Source: Pelobates cultripes | Taxonomy: Eukaryota > Chordata > Amphibia > Anura > Pelobatidae | Reading direction: 5' to 3' | Length of the DNA stretch: 64,000 nt | Assembly: GCA_933207985.1 (NCBI GenBank) | Contig: OW240917.1 | Coordinates: forward strand, 247,094,595-247,158,594 | Part shown: piece by piece, positions 58,505 through 64,000 of the stretch | How the letters are laid out: each line of letters begins with the position of its first letter | Position numbering within the stretch: the stretch's first letter is position 1 | Notes under the pieces: generated by a model | The model's database searches: none | What the model was told of the DNA's origin: nothing | Seen by the model: only the letters and a program-made list of their open reading frames with translations | Position numbers and translations under genes: made by a program

Positions 58505-60530
58505 TGATTTGCAGTTTCATTATTAACGTTTCGCACGTGTATTCCTATGCAAAATGTAACTGCCGGTCTTTTTCTGTATTAATTATTGCCCTATAGAGAG
58601 TCATCGCTATTTAGTAGGTGATTTTATGGTACCTTATACCGACCATATATTTTGTAAAAAGATGTTCTCCGGACAGAGATATTGCCTCTTTAAAGGACTG
58701 AAAAGTGAACGAAAATAATATGAAACAAATATCCACATGTTGTTACTTTGACAAGTCTACTAAATTCCCAAGCGGAGTCACCTTTAATATATGTGACATT
58801 TTTCCCTATTTGTGTCTGAATGTACTTGCCACTTCCTGCAAATAGAAGACTTTTGTATTTATTGCTTCCCACAATGAAATGAGAAAAAAAAATAAAAGAT
58901 TCTCACATATTTAATGTAGAGGATTCCAAAGTGTTGCCTTTATTAAGTACGTATGAAAGCGAGCATCTCTCAGTTCGTTATCAGTGAAGGAAATTTGCTG
59001 CGTACGTTCCAGATATCCTCTCCTGACGTGATGTGATGCTGCCAGTGTGAGGTAGCACCAAGTGTAAAAAAAAGTGTAAATATCTTCGAATAAAAAATGT
59101 AACCGGTTTAGAGTACTAGAACTATCCTATATTGCCGGAATGCTGAAGTTAAATATATAATGAAGTGGTTGAATCTTTTTTTTCACTTGCTATGTTTTGA
59201 TCTACAATATTGTATGCTGGCTAGGTTTGTTTTGCTACCTGCTTTCTTTGGTAGCAAATGTAACAACTAGCACGTGGCTTTCACAAGCTCTGATGTATTT
59301 TCCTGTTAATTGTATCTTTTATATATAATGCAACTTGGGTGTCCTTGAATTCGGCCTAATAGAAGACGAACATGTCGATGTTGAATAGCAGATTATGGGC
59401 TATATGGGCACTGTCAAAAAAAGGCTACGGCCACAGATTTATACTAAATATGCCTACATAGTAGTAATGTATGCATTCATGGTTATGACATCTCTTTGTA
59501 TATACTGTAATTATTTTGGACACGTATCAGGACCTCACACCGTTTTAAAAGAAGGCATAATCTCAAAAATAAAATATCAAAACTATAGCTTTTTCTGCGG
59601 GCTGTAACTCTCAAGCGAGTTGACAGTACTCTACTAAAAACAACATGTTGGCCAAAAAAAAAAAGAAAAAAAAAAAGAAAAATGTGCTAGATTTTGTCAT
59701 AACCTTTTAAATTTATTGTTTTTATTATTAAAAAGGGGTGGGGGAGGAGAATGTGCATGTGGTCGCTGAAAGAAGGGTGGAGGAACTTTATAACATAATT
59801 AAATGTCTCTCGGGGACTTTCACAGACTTTTTGCACGTTTTAAATATTGGACACAAAAAAAAAAAAAAAATCATTTGAAAAAGTCGGGTTTACAAATCTT
59901 GTTTTCCGAAGCCTCCCATTCCTAAGTGCATACTACCTACTGCAATGTATCAATCTGAACTTTCTTTCTCGCTCATTATCTTATGATTAATGTTGCTAAT
60001 ATATATATATAAACTCAAACGTGCATGTTAATATTATACTATTTATTCGAGATATAATTCATTGTATCGTCTGAAAAGCTAATGGTAGGATACAGTTATA
60101 CAGATACCTCCAAAATACTGCGGTAAGTGATTTATAGTATTTCTTATTAAAAAGAAATAGAAAGGAACAGAGCTGATTTGGTGAATAATATAGTTTGAAA
60201 GGATTTGTTAGGTCAACTTAGAGGTAATAATTCAGATATGTGTATATCTGTAGAAATATGTATTTGTAATATATATGTGTGTGTATTAGACTTGTACATT
60301 GTATCGATTTGTTAAAAATATATATATTTTGCGTTATTTGGCTTTCATCCATGGGACGTTTCGGTAAGCAATTTCGGCCATGCAAACCGTATATTGCAAA
60401 ATAGAAATATTATGGCAGTTTTGGAGAGTACACTAGCAGACGCATTTCAGATCAATTGAGAAGAAGTAATCAATCGAGTGAATAGTAGGAGGAGCTGTCA
60501 ATATATTTGTTTATGTATGATATAAAAATA
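58505..60530. other. Unique DNA, no gene seen
   Basis: A-rich runs at 59657-59680 and 59853-59869, and (TA)n at 59998-60010. No coding or RNA feature. Confidence 0.45.
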
Positions 60531-60871
60531 GAATGTGACAGCAGATAAGAACCATTCGGCCCAACTAGTCTGCCCAATTTTCTAAATACTTTCATTAGTC
60601 CCTGGCTTTATCTTATAGCTAGGATAGCCTTATGCCTATCACACGCATGCTTAAACTCCCTCACTGTGTTAACCTCTACCACTTCAGCTGGAAGGCTATT
60701 CCATGCATCCACTACCCTCTCAGTAAAGTAATACTTACTGATATTATTTTTAAACCTTTGCCCCTCTAATTTAAGACTATGTCCTCTTGTTGAGGTAGTT
60801 TTCCTTTTTTTAAATAAACTCTCCTCCTTCATTGTGTTGATTCCCTTTATGTATTTAAATGTTTCTAACAT

Positions 60872-60948
60872 AATATTATTATTATTTTATTATTTATATA
60901 GCGCCATCAGATTCCGTAGCGCTGTACAATAGGCATATCCCTCTCCCC
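60872..60948. repeat. SINE-like tail fragment inside the LINE
   Basis: An ATT-rich run is followed by TATAGCGCCATCAGATTCCG and AGCGCTGTACAATA. It is the same 3' module as at 4209-4420 and 14171-14330. A C-rich run follows. Confidence 0.5.
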
Positions 60949-61004
60949 CCCCCCCCGTCTCGTCTTTCCTCCAAACTATACATGTTAAGATTCTTAAACC
61001 TTTA

Positions 61005-61373
61005 TGTGACAGACCGCCTAGCACCCAGACTGGGTACCTCTGTCAATCGCTGCTTGCTAGTAATCCTTGAGTACCATAAGCACCGCATGGGACACCATAA
61101 ATACCGTAAACCGCACAAACCACCGCAGCTCGGTTGGGGTCTTGCTGTCCTCCACCCACCCTGGATCCAAGACCATGATCCACATTTCAGTGGATAGACC
61201 TCTCCTAGTCCAGAGAGCGAAGCAGGCTGCTCTTACAAGAGCAATTGTTGTGATCCAAGGGAGTGTAGTGATTATAGCAATCCCCAGAGTGAATATAGCT
61301 CTCCAATCCCCCAAACATGAGCCTAGACTTCATGAAGGGTAAAACTAATCTGTTTTATGGCAGCCACAACTCA
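61005..61373. mobile_element. Possible solo LTR nested in the LINE
   Basis: The insert starts TGTGACAGACC and ends CACAACTCA. Flanks CCTTTA and CCTTA could be a TSD with one base lost in the T run. It separates pieces of the LINE that are otherwise continuous. Frames on both strands (71-91 codons) overlap and are not protein-like. Confidence 0.45.
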
Positions 61374-61606
61374 CCTTATATGTGTAAGTTTCCTTGTACG
61401 TTTTATCCTGCAATCCATGAACCAGTTTAGTAGCCCTTCCCTGAACCCTCTCTAAGGTATCAATATCCTTCTGAAGATACAGTCTCCAGTACTGTGTACA
61501 ATACTCAAAGTGAGGTCTCACCAGTGTTCTGTACAATGGCATGAGCACTTCCCTCTTTCTACTGCTAATACCTCTCCCTATACAACCAAGCATTATGATA
61601 TATTAT

Positions 61607-62935
61607 ATATCATTTTACTGCTCCTACATTTTTTTCTCTTTTGGCCACTTTTCACTTGATCTGTGAATACAATCAACATTTGGTGCACAGAATCACGGAT
61701 CAAACCAAACGATTCTCATCCATTTCGTAATTTGTCCATAGAATGTCTCAGAGTTCGGGATTTCAGATGAATCACTGATTGCCCAAAATTCACCCAAATC
61801 AAAATTAGTTTAAAATCGAATGCACAAATCTAGCGTATATACAGAATGGAGAAAGGCTGCTCTCCCCTAAACATGCATACATTATAAGAGTGCAGCTTTG
61901 ACCAATAAATACAACATACAAAATTCATTGCACTCAATGTCCATTTGCTCTAGAGCCAAAACCTTTTTCAAAAATGTGCACATCTATAATTTATAATATA
62001 TACAAAATGATGCAAACAGTGCATTTAAACCCCAATGTCTTTTAGTGTCCAGATCAATATGTTTATATCCATCTTTTCAGATTACATGAGGTTCTCTTAC
62101 TGTGGTATATGTCCATGACATCACGTATGACATCACTGGGTCATTGATGAACACAGAAGAAGATCTGTGTATGATGGAACATGACTAATTGTCGATTTAT
62201 TCTTAGAGGAATCTAATAGGGTGAAAGTAGAAAAGTCGGACCAGGCAATGTAAATAACGTATTTTTTTTCTGATTCAGAGCCATTAGTTACAATTACAAA
62301 GCAAAGAATGGAGCAATCACCATAGTAGCTGCTGATTGTTCCACACAACCTGTTAGTGCATGACACTATGGACAATTCAGAAAATCACGCTTGTGACATC
62401 TTGAATTGTGAGACAAATCCTAGGGAAACCTGATCTGACGCACGGACACAAAATAGAATGTGTTTTATATAAACTGGCCATTACAATCACGAACAAAATC
62501 TTACAATAAAAGCTGGGTTTTGATTTGTCGCATTGTAGACAAAAATATAGCAAACAAAAAAGTCACAAAGAGCAACACTATAGTATACAATGATTAAAAT
62601 AAGGTTATCTTAAATTATGGGAAAAAAAATTCTGTGTTAAAGTCTTGTACCAGGCATTTCGCATTGCACACGTATTACACTCAAAGTGTGTATGAGCAGT
62701 TTAGAAAGTCTCATTAGTAGAATGAACTGATCCCCCCAAAAAAAATTGGTAAGTGTCAGGGCTTGATATTGTTTGCTTTGATTGAAAAAATTAAATTTTT
62801 CTGTCCTTTGGATGTTTGTTTCTAAATCTTTCAGGGCGAAATTTGTTTAGATGGCAAGCGTTTTTGTCCAAAGAAGAGGCCAATTCACAATGAAATCAGA
62901 GGTTCTAGCTAAAATATGTTCCGTAGAAGTACACA
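61607..62935. other. Unique DNA, no gene seen
   Basis: No repeat, coding or RNA feature recognised. Confidence 0.45.
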
Positions 62936-63347
62936 CAGGGCCGGCCCGTCCATTGGCCCCAGTGGGGCCGCGGCTCCAGGTTGCACTATCTGCCATCCCT
63001 GTACACTGTAAAGTATCTACTGTGGAGCCTGGGCCGCCTATGCATATATATATATATATATATAGCGATTACCGCTATATATAAATGCAGTTCTGGGACC
63101 CCGCTACCTTGTCCTGTGGAGAGGGGGTCCAGAAGTCAGATGTTTCCCTCCTGCAGCTTCATATCTGCTCCTCTCGTTATACCGCAAGAGCGTTGCTGCA
63201 AGTTGCCATGGTTATGCTCAGGCATGCATTATGTGCTGCGCTGAGCATTGCCATAACAACCCGGCTCGCAAGAGGAGAAGACATGAAGCTGCAGGGGGGA
63301 AACATTAGACTTCTGGGCCCCTCTTCACAGGACACAGCAAAATGTGC
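62936..63347. mobile_element. hAT-like end plus long imperfect palindrome
   Basis: CAGGGCCGGCCCGTCC at 62936 resembles the ends of the 38066 element. A (TA)n run lies at 63043-63062. The stretch 63111-63333 is an imperfect palindrome: GTCCTGTGGAGAG pairs with CTCTTCACAGGAC, and the TGCAGCTTCAT/ATGAAGCTGCA and TTGCCATGGTTATG/CATTGCCATAACAA blocks are mirrored. No right end or TSD was found. Frames through it are artefacts. Confidence 0.45.
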
Positions 63348-63472
63348 CACTGGACTACCATGGAAACTAATGTCCTATATCTCTGCTTTAGTGAAGAAGC
63401 ACTCCAAGCACCATAACCACTACAACTACTAACTAGCGATTATGGCGACATGAGTGTAAGACGTCAAACCAT

Positions 63473-63930
63473 TTAAAAGGAACATATAGTCCCAAAAATA
63501 ATTGTTATCCAAAGAATTTTGGTTCCCTTTTGCCTGCCATTTAACCTTTGCTATTAAATTAAAATGTAATTAAAGCTTAAAAGAGATTACTCGCCTTGTG
63601 TGCAACTTCAGTTCTCCACTGCCGCAATTGCTCTCTCTGCCTTAGAAAATGTCACCATGCCTGCTTACATCTATGGAATCCCCTCCAATGAATTGCTTGT
63701 CATAGAGAAGGTACGAATGGGCTGCCAAATGTTGCTCTCAGGAGGAGGAAGCGCCTCTAGTGGTTGTCAGGAAGACTGACACTAGAGGTGTATTTAGCCC
63801 TTCAATGTGAATATTGCCGTTTCTAAAATAACAGCAATGATTTATATTGCAGGGTTAAAATGACAGGACCACTACACCCAGACCACTTCATTGAGCTGAA
63901 GAGGTCTGGGTGATTATAGTGTTCCTTTAA
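63473..63930 (+). mobile_element. T2-like MITE, 458 bp
   Basis: TTAA at 63473-63476 and 63927-63930. Ends are TTAAAAGGAACATATAGTC and, inverted, TTAAAGGAACACTATAATC. A CCTCTAGTGGTTGTC/GACACTAGAGG hairpin and the CCAGACCACTTCATTGAGCT subterminal hairpin match the family. A small related fragment (AGCACCATAACCACTAC) lies at 63398-63425. Confidence 0.65.
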
Positions 63931-64000
63931 GAAAAGTTTGACAACATACCTGATGTCTGCTGAGCTCCAGGTGCTGCCTCCTCTGGAGCTGGAAGTTCCT

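Larger units (their letters stand above)
60531..61606 (-). mobile_element. LINE 3' remnant (CR1/L2-like), twice interrupted
   Basis: On the minus strand 61593-61375 encodes RGISSRKREVLMPLYR, LVRPHFEYCTQYW and DTLERVQGRATKLVHG, the region just after the RT catalytic domain. The C-terminal tail at 60871-60608 encodes RVVDAWNSLPAEVVEVNT and a stop. The 3' non-coding end (60531-60600) matches the tail of the copy at 18490. Inserts at 60872-60948 and 61005-61373 separate the parts. RT catalytic motifs are not present. Confidence 0.75.

Noticed and set aside
61057..61342. Overlapping 85- and 91-codon frames on opposite strands
   Set aside because: They lie inside the LTR-like insert with no domain. 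Mutual overlap suggests chance.
1..64000. Host exons, tRNA or other RNA genes
   Set aside because: No frame outside mobile elements shows a recognisable domain, and no tRNA A/B-box pair or rRNA-like stretch was noticed. Short exons cannot be excluded by eye.

Overview
This window looks like a repeat-rich intergenic or intronic stretch of a vertebrate nuclear genome, most likely an anuran amphibian. I found no host protein-coding gene, rRNA, tRNA or CRISPR array. The assignment rests on the repeats: T2-like MITEs with TTAA ends, hAT-like elements with 8-bp target-site duplications (TSDs), CR1/L2-like LINE tails, a Tc1-like element with DD37E spacing, a Ty3/gypsy chromovirus, several solo LTRs and a foamy-like endogenous retrovirus. 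All family names come from reading motifs, because no database could be searched.

Layout. 1-14 kb: mostly unique AT-rich DNA with a tandem duplication (3468-4835) split by a SINE-like insert, a T2-like MITE (6312-6814) beside a TG-rich array, a truncated L1-like ORF1, a solo LTR (9598-10115, TSD CAACC), a LINE remnant and a small hAT MITE. 14-27 kb: a fold-back hAT element (14878-15250), a CA-rich array (15960-16945), a LINE fragment, a 1.1-kb solo LTR (19674-20783) and otherwise unannotated DNA. 27.5-32.2 kb: a complete-ended Ty3/gypsy chromovirus with gag, protease, integrase and chromodomain. It lacks RT/RNase H and is interrupted by a retroposon-like insert. Its primer-binding site matches its own LTR, which implies self-priming. 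32.4-38 kb: a minus-strand solo LTR, a LINE remnant, a MITE fragment and AT-rich DNA.

38.07-43.33 kb: a composite hAT-like element with perfect 8-bp TSDs (TACACACC). It holds long CATACAGA-type arrays and two nearly identical Tc1-like elements of 1,571 bp each, produced by tandem duplication of a ~2.1-kb block. 47.97-57.76 kb: a 9.8-kb endogenous retrovirus on the minus strand with two 912-bp LTRs that read as identical, a 4-bp TSD, a tRNA-Arg-type primer-binding site, and badly decayed integrase and Env remnants resembling foamy viruses. The contrast between identical LTRs and a ruined interior is the strongest biological puzzle here. 58-64 kb: T2-like MITEs, a LINE remnant with nested insertions, and an imperfect long palindrome.

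Nothing here forms a cellular pathway. The relationships are between elements: nesting, tandem duplication, and probable mobilisation of defective elements by proteins supplied in trans.
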